NCBI RefSeq assembly: GCF_901709675.1
Contig: NC_051087.1
Location: forward strand, 3,526,001 to 3,590,000
DNA: 64,000 bases
Source: Syngnathus acus
Lineage: Eukaryota > Chordata > Actinopteri > Syngnathiformes > Syngnathidae
Direction of reading: 5' to 3'
The notes under the pieces are model-generated. The model was not told where the DNA came from, ran no database searches, and was given only the letters and a program-made list of their open reading frames with translations. The position numbers and the translations under genes were made by a program. Of the stretch, positions 50,734 to 63,840 are shown one piece after another. Every line of letters begins with the position of its first letter. The stretch's first letter is position 1.

Positions 50734-53721
50734 CTATCTAGGTGTGCTCTCTAGAAAAAAATCCTCTTCACATTTGACAGTTGGACTACACACACCGATC
50801 CGGGACTTATCGTCCGATATGTCTTCGTCTCCCACGCTGAAGCAGGAGTCCTCCTCCGCCTGCAGCAGCTGGTGCTTACGCTTATGGAGCCTGAGGCTCT
50901 GCGAACGGCTGAAGCCCCGACCGCACACGTCGCAGTTGTACGGCCTCTCGCCCGTGTGGAGCCTCAAGTGATTCTTGAGGCTGGAGGAGCGCGTGAACGT
51001 CTTGTCGCACTCGGGGCAGTTCAGCTTGTCCCCGAAATGGGTTTTCTCATGTTCCCGCAAGCGCCCCGACTGGTTGAAGCTGCGCTCGCACATGGAGCAG
51101 TGGTAGGGTTTCTCGCCCGTGTGCGTAAGCCGGTGTCGGTTCATGGCGCCCGAGTGGGCGAAGCACTTGCCGCACTCGGGGCAGGCAAAGGGTTTCTCTC
51201 CTGTGTGGACCTTCTGGTGGCCTTTGAGCTGACCCTTCTGGGTGAACTGCTTTCCGCACAGGGAGCACTGGTAAGGTTTCTCGCCCGAGTGGATGCGCAT
51301 GTGGATTTGCAGCGCCGACATCTTGTGGCAGTCTCTGCCGCATAAGCCGCAGCAGTACGAGCTTGTGATCCTGTTGTTCTTAGGCTGGTCCTTCACCTGG
51401 GAGGTCGGCGAGATGATTCCGCCTGATGCATCCTCACCGTCCTTTGGAGGTGCTGCGGAAAAAAAACAAGCAAGGGACACTTAGGCCTACTATGCCACTG
51501 CACTTTCATATTAGCGGGTTTCATAGATGAGAGAATTAATTGACAACGATACACAACAAAAATTAATTGACTCTCGTTTTCAAAAGGCGGCTATTATTCA
51601 GAACCCGACAGAATCGTTGAAGAAATGCACCTACTGTTGATAACATCATCGTCTTCTTCTATTTCCTCCTTCAGGGAAGGTACATTTCCGTCCACGGCAG
51701 GACATTCTGTAGCCAGCGCTTCATCTAGTCAACAGAAGAAAAACAAACAAAACTGGGCAGGTTAGTTGAAATCATCCACATATTATCTGGAAAAGTAACG
51801 TGTCATGTTAAAGTACCGCACAAGGGTTCCTCCTCTTCCTCCTCTTTCACGACTACGCTCATGTGCGGGCTGGAAACTTCCTTCGCCTCCGCCTCATCTG
51901 AGTTATTTTCAACCTCGGCCGCTTGGTCACAGTTGACCTCCTCTGAGGAGGAGGAGGAAGAGGAGGACGACGAGGAGAAGGTGGCGGAGGCCTGAATGCT
52001 TGGTGCAGTTTGAATGACAGACACCTAAAAAAAAAGTTAGTCACTTAAAAAGACTGATAATAATCAACTGACTGAACTTCAATTGCTCACCTCAGTGCTG
52101 ACGCTGTCGACCTCCAGGTCTCGCTCAGATGACTCTCCCGCTGCGGTTTCAACCGGAGATGCTCCATATTTAATCTGCGCGCAAGACTTCCTGTGGTTCC
52201 TTAGGGTCCCCGCCAACGAGAAGTGTCTCCCGCAGTCGCCGCACATGTACGGCTTCTCCCCCGTATGTATCCGAGTGTGCCTCCTGAGCTCGCCGGGCGC
52301 CACGAACGACTTGTCGCACTGCGTGCAGCTGTACGGCTTTTCCCCCCTGTGCGTGCGCATGTGCGTGGTCAGCGTCCACTGTTGCGCAAAGGTCTTGCCG
52401 CAGTCCAAGCAGTGGTAGGGCGTGATTCCGGTGTGGAGCCGCTCGTGGCGCACCAGCGTACCCGACAAGGCGAACCTCTTATCGCAGAAGGAGCACTGAT
52501 AGGGCCGCTCGCCCGTGTGAGTCCTCTGGTGATCCCGCAGCTCGGCGGCGGAGTTGCAGCTCTTGTCGCAATCCGAGCACGGGAACTTCTTTCTGGTGAA
52601 GCCGGCGACCACCTCGGAGTGCATGGCGTCCAGGTGCGTTTTGAGGTGCCAGTGGCGAGAGAAGCTCTTCAAGCAGATGGAGCAGTGGTACGGTCTCTCG
52701 CCCGTGTGAGTCCTCCGGTGGAGTCGCAGCTCACCCTGGCTGGCAAAGCGTTTCTCGCAGAAAGTGCACGGAAAGGGCTTTTCTCCCGTGTGGACCCGCT
52801 CGTGGATCATAAGCAGACCCTTCTCGGGGAATCTCTTGTCGCACATGGAGCACGGGAAAGGCCTCTCTCCCGAGTGCGTACGCAGGTGACGCTGGAGTTT
52901 GGAGGCGTAAGGGAAGTCTTTCCCGCATACGGAGCAGGTGTGGAACGAGGCCGGCTTTTCATTCTCGCTCTGATGGAACGCCGTGGAGGGGGGTTCTGTG
53001 GCTCCGCTGCCCGGGCTGCCACTCTCTCCTGGGTGGAAAAAAGAAAAGACTTGTAACTGTGAAACCCACACGACAGTCAGTTGATGACAGTGCCCTGACT
53101 TACAAGTTTTTCATGTTTCGCTTTGTACTGCATGCCAAATTTTGAGTTAAGTCATACGTGAGTTTCAGATACAAGCAAAGTGGGGGGAAAAATGAATTAC
53201 TTATCGAACTTGAATCATAGGCCAAGTCCAATACGAAAGCGATCCAACTCACGGAGATCAGACAAATCCACTTCTTCACCGTCAGAGTTGATCAGGCAAC
53301 CGATATCTTGCTGCTGCTGCTGTTCCTCTTCGGTCATTGTGCTCACGGACCGTCCAAAGCAATCAGGACTCTCCGAGCCCGTCTATGTCTATGACAGATC
53401 CAGTGATCAACAGTTGATTTATTTATGCTAATTCTGATCCAATCAAATTTAAAAATGACATTGGATTAGCCTTTTGGAAATGGATGGATGGGATTTTTTG
53501 TGTAATGTTTAAAATTCTGATGTGCATGTTTACATAAGTGTGCACTGGTCTGACTAACACTGATTTATAAACGATACTTGCGATAAAGTCTAATGGCTTT
53601 GGTTTAAATTTGGGGACGGGAGCAAAACGTTTTTCGTTTACATTTTTGCACAAAATGCGACAAAACATACATCTTGGCAGGCCCATTCTCGACCACTGCC
53701 TCCTTGCTGGAAGTCATCCAT
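50734..53721 (-). CDS. C2H2 zinc-finger protein with 9 + 6 fingers, six exons
   Basis: This is a probable nuclear DNA-binding transcription factor; I cannot name the orthologue. Exons: 53721-53671, 53382-53253, 53028-52091, 52024-51817, 51724-51635, 51452-50734, all in phase, giving about 711 residues. I chose ATG 53721-53719 ([16 protein letters not shown]) because its donor GTATGT joins exon 2 in frame; an internal ATG ([10 protein letters not shown]) at 53337 is the alternative. The first array (residues about 90-345) has nine C2H2 fingers with TGE-type linkers. Its ninth finger ends HRKSC, so the last ligand is cysteine. A Ser-run and acidic linker ([19 protein letters not shown]) separates it from a second array of six fingers (residues about 505-675, [21 protein letters not shown]-type). 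No KRAB or BTB domain is visible. It could be two merged zinc-finger genes, but the shared phase chain favours one. Confidence 0.75.
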
Positions 53722-54467
53722 TGTGAAGCTCAAGGACACCTCAAAAGGGAGGATGCTTTGTTCGAAAGGGAATGTGAATCTAGCCGGGACGTCACACAAA
53801 ACGACAATCTAGCTTTAAGTGATGGAATTAACACGACAAACGAGTAAATACGAAGTAGCGTGTAATTATTTAACGTTCCGTTCAACCCAAATGGATGCTT
53901 TTCCTGTGCCACTACACTGAGTTACCAAGCTAGCTTAGCAGCATTAGCCCACTGGGACTGTTTATTTCGCCAGCACTCGTCTTGATAACATTTCTGTATT
54001 TAATCACAAACAATTGTCATTAACACACACTCACTCAATAAAACGCATATCAAATGCCACTTTAATTGTTGTTGGTCACTGCTGGGTCTCAGGGTTCACT
54101 CGGTAAATTAGCAATTAGCGTTACGATTCGCCATAAAGACGACAACAAGTCCCCCTCGATTAAACACAATTAAGACATCGAGCGGAGATCAGGGGAAAAA
54201 AATTAAGTTTGTCTCGCCTGTCTAACAAAGACATGGACACCAACCTGAGCGTAAATGTCTTCCCCCGGGTTACAAAAAAGTAGTCCTCCGCAAAAAGGTT
54301 TCATTGAATATGCCACACAATTCTTCTACTTTTAACCCACATCTTCTCCATTCCAAGTATTAAAATAACTACCAATTGGGTATTTCTACTAATGGCATTG
54401 CTCAATCTAATAAAAATTGGTGTTGAGATCTTGTCCGCTTACTTAGCCCGAGAAATAGCACCGCGGG

Positions 54468-54479
54468 AACTTCCGGTTT
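54468..54479. promoter_or_regulatory. ETS-type site AACTTCCGGTTT (first copy)
   Basis: AACTTCCGGTTT contains the reverse of an ETS core (CCGGAAGT). The same 12-mer recurs at 54636-54647. Such sites are common in housekeeping promoters. The pair lies 750-930 bp upstream of the zinc-finger gene's ATG. Confidence 0.35.
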
Positions 54480-54635
54480 ATATTTTTCCCCCATTGCACA
54501 ATAAAAGCCAAACTAAGTTAAGATTCTTGTTGATTATATGCTGTACGGTCAAGTTAATTAACACGACTGTATAAATGTGTCAGGAAAAAAACGATTTATT
54601 TAACGTAGGCGAGCGGAGTTTACAAGCAAAATCGA

Positions 54636-54647
54636 AACTTCCGGTTT
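54636..54647. promoter_or_regulatory. ETS-type site AACTTCCGGTTT (second copy)
   Basis: Exact repeat of the 12-mer at 54468-54479, same orientation, 168 bp away. Confidence 0.35.
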
Positions 54648-56321
54648 GAAATCACAATAAAAGTTAACTTTTGTTGGATTCAAATGACATCTGCTAGCCA
54701 GAAGCTCATCTGTAGTGCTTTGAACGGGTTAGATTTGCGGCCAGCGGGCAAGAAACAAACCTCGTCTATCCCCTAAATCTGTTCAATCTGGGTAGTTTGG
54801 GACCCTAATTATATCAATGCACATCAGATCAGTGATAGTCAATATGTAAACGTGGACACGTAGAAAATTCCATTCCCCTACATTGCGATGTTAATTTATA
54901 TTCCATTATTAAATATAACAAAACAATCATTTGCCTTATCCCGTCTGTGTACAGTGAGTGTGATGGTCTTCCAAACAGATAAAAAATATAATCAAAACTT
55001 CTGTGGCAATTGAATTAGATCCCAAAAAGTGCACACGTTTAATCCTTACATTTATTCTGTTCACATCTGTACATGAATGCATCGCCATAGCAGAAAAACA
55101 AAACCTTGAGACCCGACTGTGGCACAGCTTTCACAACACATTCAGCCATAAATGTACAGATTTAATCAGCTAGCCTCTGATCCATAACCAATATTGTCAT
55201 TATTCGCATATATCCGTCTCTCAAATATATATTTGGATCTTTTTCCGAAGGGCATAAAAATACGGGTGGGCTCTTTATTGGGGGACTTCTCCTGTGGAAA
55301 TTGGGAGTTTAGAGGGAAGGAGCAAAGATGACTTCTAACAGCTTAAAGAAGGGCTTGCAAAAAATGCTTCTCAATGGTCATAAACCTATAAGCATCTTCT
55401 AACATGGATACACTGGGAGATTCATTAAAGTGAAAAAGTAGGCATACAACGACATCAGAAGAAAGCATGAAAGAACGCTACCAAGGCACAGAGAGATGCA
55501 GAGTAAATAAATAATTGACACCGGGTTGAAGGTGGGGCAGAGGCAGTTTCACTAACCGACAACAGAGGGCGCTCTAGCAGCTCAAACACCCCGATGTCTA
55601 TCATGAACTATGCTGGATGTACCTTCTAAAGTTTTGACGATTATCTTTTCAAAACATTTTAGCAGGCCGAGAGGGTTACACCTTGTGCTTGTATGCGTTG
55701 TTGCATAATATTTCAATTTCGAGCAAACACACCACCAAAACAACCAGCAAGATTAAAAAGGGAAGTGAATGTATGTTTATTTGGGTTTTGCAGAGGTGGG
55801 ATTAAGTCATACATGTCAAGTCTTAAGTCTGATCTTACTGAGCAAAGGCAAAGTCATTTTTTTTTGCTGTTTTTAACTGACAGATTTTATATACCGTAAG
55901 AGTCAAGTTCATTAATACCAAGTCAACATCAAGTCAAGTGAGTCCAAGTCCTCCACCTCTTGTGTTTTTGGTGCCCGCCCTGGGATTCCTGAACACCCAT
56001 AGTTGCGATCACTGGCGTAAAAAGAGTGTGAATTATCAGGGGGAAAAAAGGACATTTCGTTATAGGGTGACACGCGCTCAGAACTGGACGACGACAACAG
56101 CAACAACGACATCAACGGAGAAACACATGATACACACACGCATACACGAGTTGGGAGCTTCAGTGGACCGCCCTCCTTCATCCACACATAAGAGAAGCAG
56201 GACAACTGCATTCTCTGCAGAAAAGTACACACACGGCCTATTTTGCATGATGGTTTTTTTTTTTTAACCCTCAACTGTCTGCTTCCTGTCTGTCTTCCTT
56301 TCCCCTTCGAGTCCATGTGCT

Positions 56322-56327
56322 TTTATT
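56322..56327 (-). terminator. candidate polyadenylation signal of caskin1
   Basis: AATAAA on the minus strand lies about 245 bp downstream of the caskin1 stop codon (56571-56573). It is the nearest downstream hexamer I noticed; use of this signal is inferred. Confidence 0.45.
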
Positions 56328-56570
56328 TTCTTCTTGTTTGAAGAGATGAGATCGATTGTGCTTCTCAGTCAGCTCGGAGCATCATAGGCCATGTACTGTG
56401 AGGTGTGTGTGTGTGCGTGTGTGTGTGTGAGCTCGGTGGGCATCATCACCCATCAAGTGAAGAACACCTTCTTGGACCCACGGGTGCAAACACACTCTTT
56501 TGCAGCCTCCGCAGCGGTTTCTCGACGCTACCCGGCGAAGGACGGACAGGAGGACTCGAAACCCGGGAGC

Positions 56571-58090
56571 TCAGTCGAGCATGGCGTCCAGTTGGTCGGC
56601 CAAGTCGTCAAACATGCTGCCGATGTCATCCAATATGGACACGGTTGTCTTTTTGCTGGAAAGTGGAGAAGGCAGAGTGGAGACAATTTGTGCTTGAGTC
56701 CGTGATGTTGCTTTTCAATAAACTGCAAAGTGCTGTAGGCCGCTGATCAAGTTTAAAGGCCAGAGGCGCTAATTAAAGCTGTGCTCATTTCAGAACACTT
56801 GTAACATCGTGCCCTACTTGTTCAATTCATCCAGTAATGAAATAGTTTTTCATGACGCCCCCCCCCCAAGATGAAGCCTGGCGACTTACTCATTTTGTGC
56901 ATCGTCTTCTTGTATTTTGTGCTCGGCAGCCTGTAAAGCTGCCGCTGAAGACGCGCTGGTCTCCTCCAAACCATGTTGCGCCCCCTTCTCTTCCTCATTT
57001 TCCTCTTTGTGCTTCTTCTGCTCCCTCTCCTTCCTTCTCTCCTCCTCTTCCTGCACTCCCAGCAAGTCGATGGAGAGTCCAGCGATGGAGGAGCGTGGCG
57101 GTTTGACGGGGTGAGGAGACGGCGTGGAGGGACTCTGGGCGGGCGAGGGAGACGTAAGGGGGAGCCCCGGTGACAGGGACGGGGCGGAGGGGGTGTCGGG
57201 AGCGGGAATGGGGGAGGTTTTGGGAGTCGGCGAGGGGGTGGCGGCCGCGGGGCTGGTGGCCGCGGGGCTCACGGCGGTGGAGGCAACGCCAGCTTTTCCT
57301 GGTTTGGGTGCTGTTGGAGGGCCGCGAGGTTTGGGCGACACAGGAGGGGGAACACGCTTTGTCTCTGCCGTAAAAAAATAAGAAATACAAACAGTTTAGA
57401 TCATAAATAACTAGCACTATATATCAAAATGTTCACATCGATGTCTCACCAGGACTGTTTGTCGTGTCAGCGCTATCAGGACCGGGTATAGGGACCCGTC
57501 GGGTCGGGGTTGGAGGGTCAGCTTGCGTCTTTCTCAGCGTCACTGAGGAAGGTTTGGGCGAGACCGGTGGCTTTAAGGACTTCCTGGCTTCCATCCACTC
57601 ACAACTCTTCTCCGTCCCGTCTGATGCTTCCGACACGGGCCTCCGCCTCAGAACCACGCCACCGTTCTGCTGCTGGCAGCCGTCGCTGGGACTTTTCGAA
57701 GAATCTGATTGATTATTGCTTATTTGGCCTTCTGATTGCTCAGCCACGCGATGCCTCCTGCGTATTGTGTCGGAGCCGGTTGTCATGGTGACGACGGTGG
57801 GAGACACGGGCGCTACGGGGTCCGTCGGAGAAGGGCGAGGTTTCCTCCGAAGTGTCGCCGAGCCGTCTGAGATTTCGGCGGTGGAGGAGATGATAGTTGA
57901 GCGGGGCCGCGGTTCTGGACGTTGCTGAGCCGGTACCGGAGGGGCCTCCTCGTTGCCTTCTGGTCCACTGATGGTCCTGCGTCGATTCAGGACGTCATCA
58001 TCTTCTGATCCAAGGCCGCCTGAGCCGGTCTGGCGACGGAGTGTCGGGGGGCTCACCTGTAAAGTACACTCCCGTTAAGATGAATGTGCG

Positions 58091-58141
<51 letters not shown>

Positions 58142-61100
58142 ATATTTATGTATGTAACTCTAAAGGGTGGAGGAACAATATACGTGTGTACTTTTTGTTT
58201 TTGAGGAATTTTTGTGAGTTTTGGTGAACTTATTTCGACATCGGTGGAGGCAAACGGAGTACGTGACTTGGCAGCCTCTTGATCCACTTCTACCCAATCG
58301 GAAGCAAACTAGTGCTTGGTGGAAACGCGGTGAAACACGTGACAAAGACACACAAAACACCTGCAGGTAGTTGGGGCTGCTTCCCAGATTCCTCGGCAGG
58401 GTTTTGGCTCCGCTCACAATGGACGTCTCGAGCATGGCGGCGAGGCTGCGCACGCTCCCAGAAGCCCCCTCTGACCTCTCCAGGCCCGCCGACTCCTGAG
58501 CTCTTAAAGCCGAGCCCAGGCTGCCGCAGTCGCTGGCTCGCCTCTCTCTAAAAGTTGGCAGGCCGAGGAGCCCCTCCCCTGGTCCTTCTCCCTCCCCGTC
58601 AGGCCCGGTGATGGAAGAGCAGGACCGCTTGGGCGGCGTCGGCGGCCGACCTTTCCGGCGAGGGCGGAGTGTGACCGACGACTGGCTGCGGTTAACGGTG
58701 ACATCGTTGGCGACCGCGGGGCTGCGGGCGGAACTGCTGCGGCACACGGTGGCGTAGCGCGAGTCTGTTTCGGGGCCAATCAGACTGTGAGTTCTCCGTC
58801 GCTCCTCCTCCTCGCTGGGTAGCCGGAGCGTCGGCACAGGCGAATCCGCCGCCGTCGCCTGCCGGGTGGAAGGTCGCGGGCGAGCCCTCGGAGAGGCCTG
58901 CTGGTTTTGAGCGTGCGTGGGGGTTTGTGGCGGAGTTTGCGTGGGGGAATTTTGAGAGACACTCGGGCGTGGTTTCGCTAACGGGCTAGAACCACCCTCC
59001 CGCTGTTTCCTCGCCTCTGTGCGGGGCTCCGAGACGCTGCCGCCGCCTGGGCTGGATGGAGGTGTGGACGGACTCTGTCGGGCCTCTGGACTGATGTTTC
59101 CTCTCTGTAAGTCCTTCAGTCTCCTCACTCCTAACATCAGCTTCTTCTGGTGGCCTGAGTGAAGACCAGCGGAGGTATGTCAAGAAAACATTTTCCAATA
59201 TCCCACATGACTCAGTGGCACCTCACCAAGTTTGGAAATACCGATCTCCTGAAGATCCTCCAGGCTGATGTCGGAGATGAAGTCGATGTTTTCATAACCG
59301 TTCTGCACCAGGACCTGGTAGTACTGACTGAGACTCAAGTGAGAAAGGAAATCTGCCAAATTGCCCTACAAACAAGCACACACACAGTGAGACGCAAAAA
59401 GCTCATTTGTGTCAATCCTCTTTTGAATGTGGAGCGGCCAAAACTCCAGCGATCCTGCTCGTTTGCAATTTGCGCAGTACACGTGAGAACCTTACGGGCT
59501 TGTGGTCTGGCAGCCAATCCGCCGAGGGCAACTTGCTGATCTCCGACATTAACTTCTTCCGATGTCCTGGCTTCATCACCCCGATGGCCGTCATGTCCTT
59601 TGACGCAAAAAAAAAAGGTCAGAAATTTACCACAATCTTAACATGTCGTCCAGATTTGTGCATAGGTTGCGCAATATTATGTCTTGATAATCGCTAGTGA
59701 GTGTCCCCTGCCCTTGAGGGGTTTACATCATACTGCCGCGTCAGCTTTAATGACGGGTGGAGCCTTGACAAACAAATGGGGCGGTACATAAGGGGGGGGG
59801 GGGTCTTGACCTTACCTCAGGGGTCATGCGGCTAACGGTGTCTAGATCATATCCCGCCGTGAGGAAGTGGGTGGTGTAGAACTGCAGCTGAAACTCGCCC
59901 AGCCATGCCACCACTGCCTGCTTCTAGAACACAAAACACTGCTGCATGAACCTAGCGCAGAGACACAACTCACTACTAGCACAGAAACTCATCATTTGGG
60001 CCAGATATGTTTAGCAGAGCGAAAAAAAAAATGTCTCTGCATATCTAGATTGCCGTTATTGCTTTTTGTAAGTAGGGTGAACTGACCCTTTAAATAGCTT
60101 TTTGGCACACACGCTGAATGATGTCCGCGGTCGTGTCCGAGATAATTCCCTCATTTAGGGCTCCCTGCTCGATTCGGGATGTAATGGGTGAGCTGGCTCG
60201 GCAAAGTGAAAAGAAATGACTTTTCATTTTCCCCACCAACAAGGCACTTGAAGGCATTGCCCTCGCTCAATGTCGTGCCGAGATCACGGCAACAAATCAC
60301 ACTCGGCCGGTCTTGATTGAGGAGTTGATTAAGCCGAACACGGTTGACTTCCTCCGTGACTAAAAGACTTCTCTCTAATTATCTTTGAACTTAAGATTTA
60401 ATCCATTGTGTGGAGAGCAGAACCATAAGCAAAGGAGAGAGAAAATAGGCCCAAAACTCACTTTCCCATCGTCTTCCTCGGTCTTGCGCTCGAATGGCCG
60501 CTGCTCGTGAACATTGGAAGTTGAAGAACCTTTTAGGGTAGAAAAATATGAATGTCAAAGCAGACGTTTGGATCATTGGATGATTAGAACAGACAGGTGG
60601 CCTTTGGAGAGATCAAATGATGACAAACCCGATCCACATCACATTGTGATGTTCTATTTCGGAACGTGTTTTATTTATGACAAATGTCCTGACTCTTCTG
60701 AATGGTTGTGGCGAATCACATCAGAATTCACCATTTGTCAGAACTGACTTTGAACAACAAAAAAATTGTGTTGTATTTTTGCAATACTTTCGCTCTTACT
60801 CGCTGATTGCTCGATGGACTGCGACTGCTCCAAGAGATGCTCCTTGGCTTTTACCGACTGGGACAGGACGGTGGCCAGGAGCTAAAAGAACACACAAACA
60901 CTTTTGCTCCACATAAACAGATACACGCAAAGCCACTCAAAATAAAGTGCACCGAAGCCACAACAAGTACATCGGTAAAAGGTGCGACCAAGCCCGGTGA
61001 GTGACGTGGGTGTCAGTGAATGAGAGTGTCGAGTTGGCTAGCTGTTAAGTGGCTAACTGCTTAGCTAATCTGTGTGTTGAGTGTGGCACAGATAGATAAT

Positions 61101-63441
61101 AAAGACATCTTGTACCTTGACCCCCTCAGCTTGCGCATGCAGGCCCGGAGCGTTAAGGCCATGCGTGTTGACCCCCGGCGTCGGTGCCGGATGAGGGCTG
61201 GGTGCGGGCGTGGTCAAGACGTGCGTGTTCCCCAAGCCCTGCAGGCTGCTGGACGACCTGGCGCTTCCGAGGCTGCCCACGCTGCCGCTGCGTTCGCCCC
61301 CTAGAGGTCGGAGGTGGCAAAACGCAGCGTCATTTGTAAGGTCAAAAATCAAGCGCGCACACACGCTGATGTTTACCTGCCAGCGGTTTGCGCAGGACCC
61401 AGATGTCCTCACTCGTGCTGCTCTGCTGGCCCAAAGTAGGAGAACCCTGAGGACTCAGCTCCGTGGTCCGTGAACCTGCCACACACGCAAAAGGACAAAC
61501 ACTTATGACCAAACACATTTCCGCGAACTTTTTTTTTTTCCCTACGATACACAAGCAAGAACAAGCATGTGTACCCGTTGGAATGGCATTTCTGATTAAA
61601 TAAAAAGTGATCCATATGCATTGGAAATATTGACATTGTGGGGGAATTTCATTTCATTTACAAATGTACAACTATTGCTACGGCAACTAAAAATTGTTTG
61701 CACGCTATGAAGCCACGGGGGAGGATTTCAAAATCGGAACTCTCCGATTACTAATATTGTATTTTCCCCTCTCTGCCCGTTCAAAAAACTGACCTGAATA
61801 TCAAATGTCTCTTATTGCCCAAGAATAAATCTTAAAAGGTTACTATGAAGTGTTCTACTGTATGTACCTGTCTGACTTTGCTGCTCCTGAGAAGTGGAGA
61901 GAGGAGTAGACAGAGGAGGAGGCGGAGGAGGAGGAGTGGAGAGAGAAGGCGGAGAGATGGGAAGAGGCACGTACCCGAACGAGGAGAAGCGAGGGAGGGA
62001 TTGCCCGGTGGGGTGAGGGGTAGGAGGGGAGGGCAGGTGCAAAGGGAGGACCTTGGAGGGGGGGTACGAGTGTCCGTTGAGCGAGCCAACGGGACAGGGG
62101 TTGGGCCTGCGCAGCAGCAGCGTGTGGCACTGCTGGGAGGGGGACAGGCCTGGGCTCGGGCCAGGAGGAGGATGATGAGGAGGGGGGAGGAGGAGACGGA
62201 CAAGAAATGCAAAAACAACAACACAACACGACAACTCATCAGCCCACTTAAAAAAAATAAATAAGAAAGTAAGAATCATCAGAAGAGAATGTATGAGAAA
62301 AAAACACGTCCTCGTGTCACCGCAGCAAGAGGAAAAGCATCTATCTCCAAATTGCGTGACTTTCCATTTGAGGGTCACTTCCTGTATGTGAGGTTTCCAA
62401 TTAAGGTTTTTTTTTTTGTCAATCATTATCAATAGTCCAGCAATGTGAAAAATAATCTTGCCGTTGCACTTTTGTAACATTCCTTGGAAATCACAATGTC
62501 CTAGCTGTCCTAGCCACAACAATGTATATATTTACAGTGGACTTTTTTTTTTTTATAATAGAAACGGGAGTGTACACTTATAGAGATAGATGCTTTATTT
62601 TTTGTGACGTATGAACAAGCAGCACAAGCATGCACAACAGTAGCCTTCATCACTAAGCATCCTTCTTCATGTGAGCACACGGGTCACATGATCGCAAGAC
62701 CAAGAATAGACTTTTCGTTTGACATGCGATGAAGCCGCGGGGAGCAATTGTGTCAGTAAATCTTGGCCCACAAACCCACTGGAACCTTCACAAAATGTGC
62801 TTGATTTGCAAATACCAACATTATCTGCCAACGTCAACCATTGACAAGCTACTCAACGTTTTGCTTTATCTTGCAAAAAAAAAGTCATAGCGTAAAGTCA
62901 TGACGGCAGCAAACTTAACGTTTGTTGGCGATCCCTGTTGAACTTTACGGTAAAACTAAACAGAACACAACAAATCTTACAAAAGTCTACTAGCTTAAAG
63001 CTAACGGGGCTAACAAAACTAGCATATTTGAACTTTGTGATTCAGGCCACTGTCGAATTTTCAAGTTCATAGACTGTATCGTACATCTGGACAGTATGAA
63101 TACATCAGATCTGAGCTTAGATTTAGGAGTATTACCATCACCAGTCGAAAAGTTGAATTGAGAGCTTTGGACACCACTTTTGGTCACTGGCGGAGCTCGG
63201 ATTTTTTTCCTTGGGGGCTCCGCCAGTGTTATCGTTAACACAATGTCCAGTGGCGATTTACAGTCTATGGTTGCATTCACTGGGTAGGATGGAATAATAG
63301 GAGAAATATAAATGGAAAGGAAAAAGATGGGTTGAAGTGATGTTTTGGGTGGGAAAAGCTATGAGTCACATGTTAAAATGGAGCTTGTAAGCTGTCTAAC
63401 TAATGATTAGCTAGAGCTACATAAAAAGGCCGCTGAGCACG

Positions 63442-63502
<61 letters not shown>

Positions 63503-63840
63503 ACGGCTGTGGTGCGGGTGTTCACCTGCCCTCTTGATGACTTCCACCATGTTGGACGGGAAGTAGCCCACGCGGTCATTTCCTGTGCGGTTATCGTGAA
63601 TGCACCCTTTCCAACGGCCGTCCGAGTGCTGCTCCAAAACCTGCCGACGCAAACAAAGTCACACTCGGAGCGAAAATGGATCAATTAGCTGATGATTTGA
63701 CACATGATGATTTGACACACGTATACTGCGGTTCATTTTTTGTACCGTAATAATGTCTCCCGATTTGATGTTGAGGCTGGTGAGGTCGTAGTTGTTGCAG
63801 TAATCCTTCAGCGCTCGCACCTGCATGGCAGCAGAAGCAT
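56571..63840 (-). CDS. caskin1: caskin1, C-terminal 14 coding exons (5' part off the window)
   Basis: CASKIN1 is a neuronal scaffold that binds the MAGUK kinase CASK. Exons: 63840-63746, 63640-63526, 62149-61868, 61475-61377, 61300-61116, 60881-60800, 60529-60462, 59923-59816, 59597-59496, 59365-59227, 59154-58361, 58056-57450, 57364-56890, 56655-56571. Phases agree; about 1077 residues end at TGA. The first two exons encode the SH3 domain ([47 protein letters not shown]). Exon 61475 carries the CASK-binding motif EDIWVLRKP. Two SAM domains follow ([47 protein letters not shown]), then a long Pro/Ser/Arg-rich region and the conserved C-terminus [43 protein letters not shown]-like and VNRSQS segments match CASKIN1 better than CASKIN2 from memory. 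Ankyrin-repeat exons must lie beyond 64000. Introns carry long CA repeats. Confidence 0.9.
58095..58139. repeat. (CA)n microsatellite in caskin1 intron
   Basis: About 45 bp of CA, starting about 40 bp upstream of the exon that begins at 58056. Confidence 0.9.
63451..63501. repeat. (CA)n microsatellite in caskin1 intron
   Basis: About 50 bp of CA, 25 bp past the donor of the SH3 exon ending at 63526. In the transcript it is a GU repeat adjoining the 5' splice site. Confidence 0.9.

Larger units (their letters stand above)
53722..56321. other. intergenic stretch between the zinc-finger gene and the caskin1 3' UTR
   Basis: The part up to about 54700 probably holds the zinc-finger gene promoter and 5' UTR. 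Twin ETS-like sites are annotated separately. From 54700 to 56300 I see unique AT-rich sequence with no supported gene. Confidence 0.4.

Noticed and set aside
50872-51345. Plus-strand open frame of 157 codons
   Set aside because: Antisense of the second zinc-finger array.
52223-53056. Plus-strand open frame of 277 codons
   Set aside because: Antisense of the zinc-finger exon. The periodic composition comes from the finger repeats.
61812-62522. Long Pro/Leu-rich minus-strand open frame
   Set aside because: Only 61868-62149 is a caskin1 exon; the rest is intron read-through.
63124-63175. Possible extra caskin1 exon ([13 protein letters not shown] in the minus strand)
   Set aside because: The exon at 62149 joins the SH3 exon at 63526 in correct phase, and no convincing acceptor/donor pair flanks this piece.
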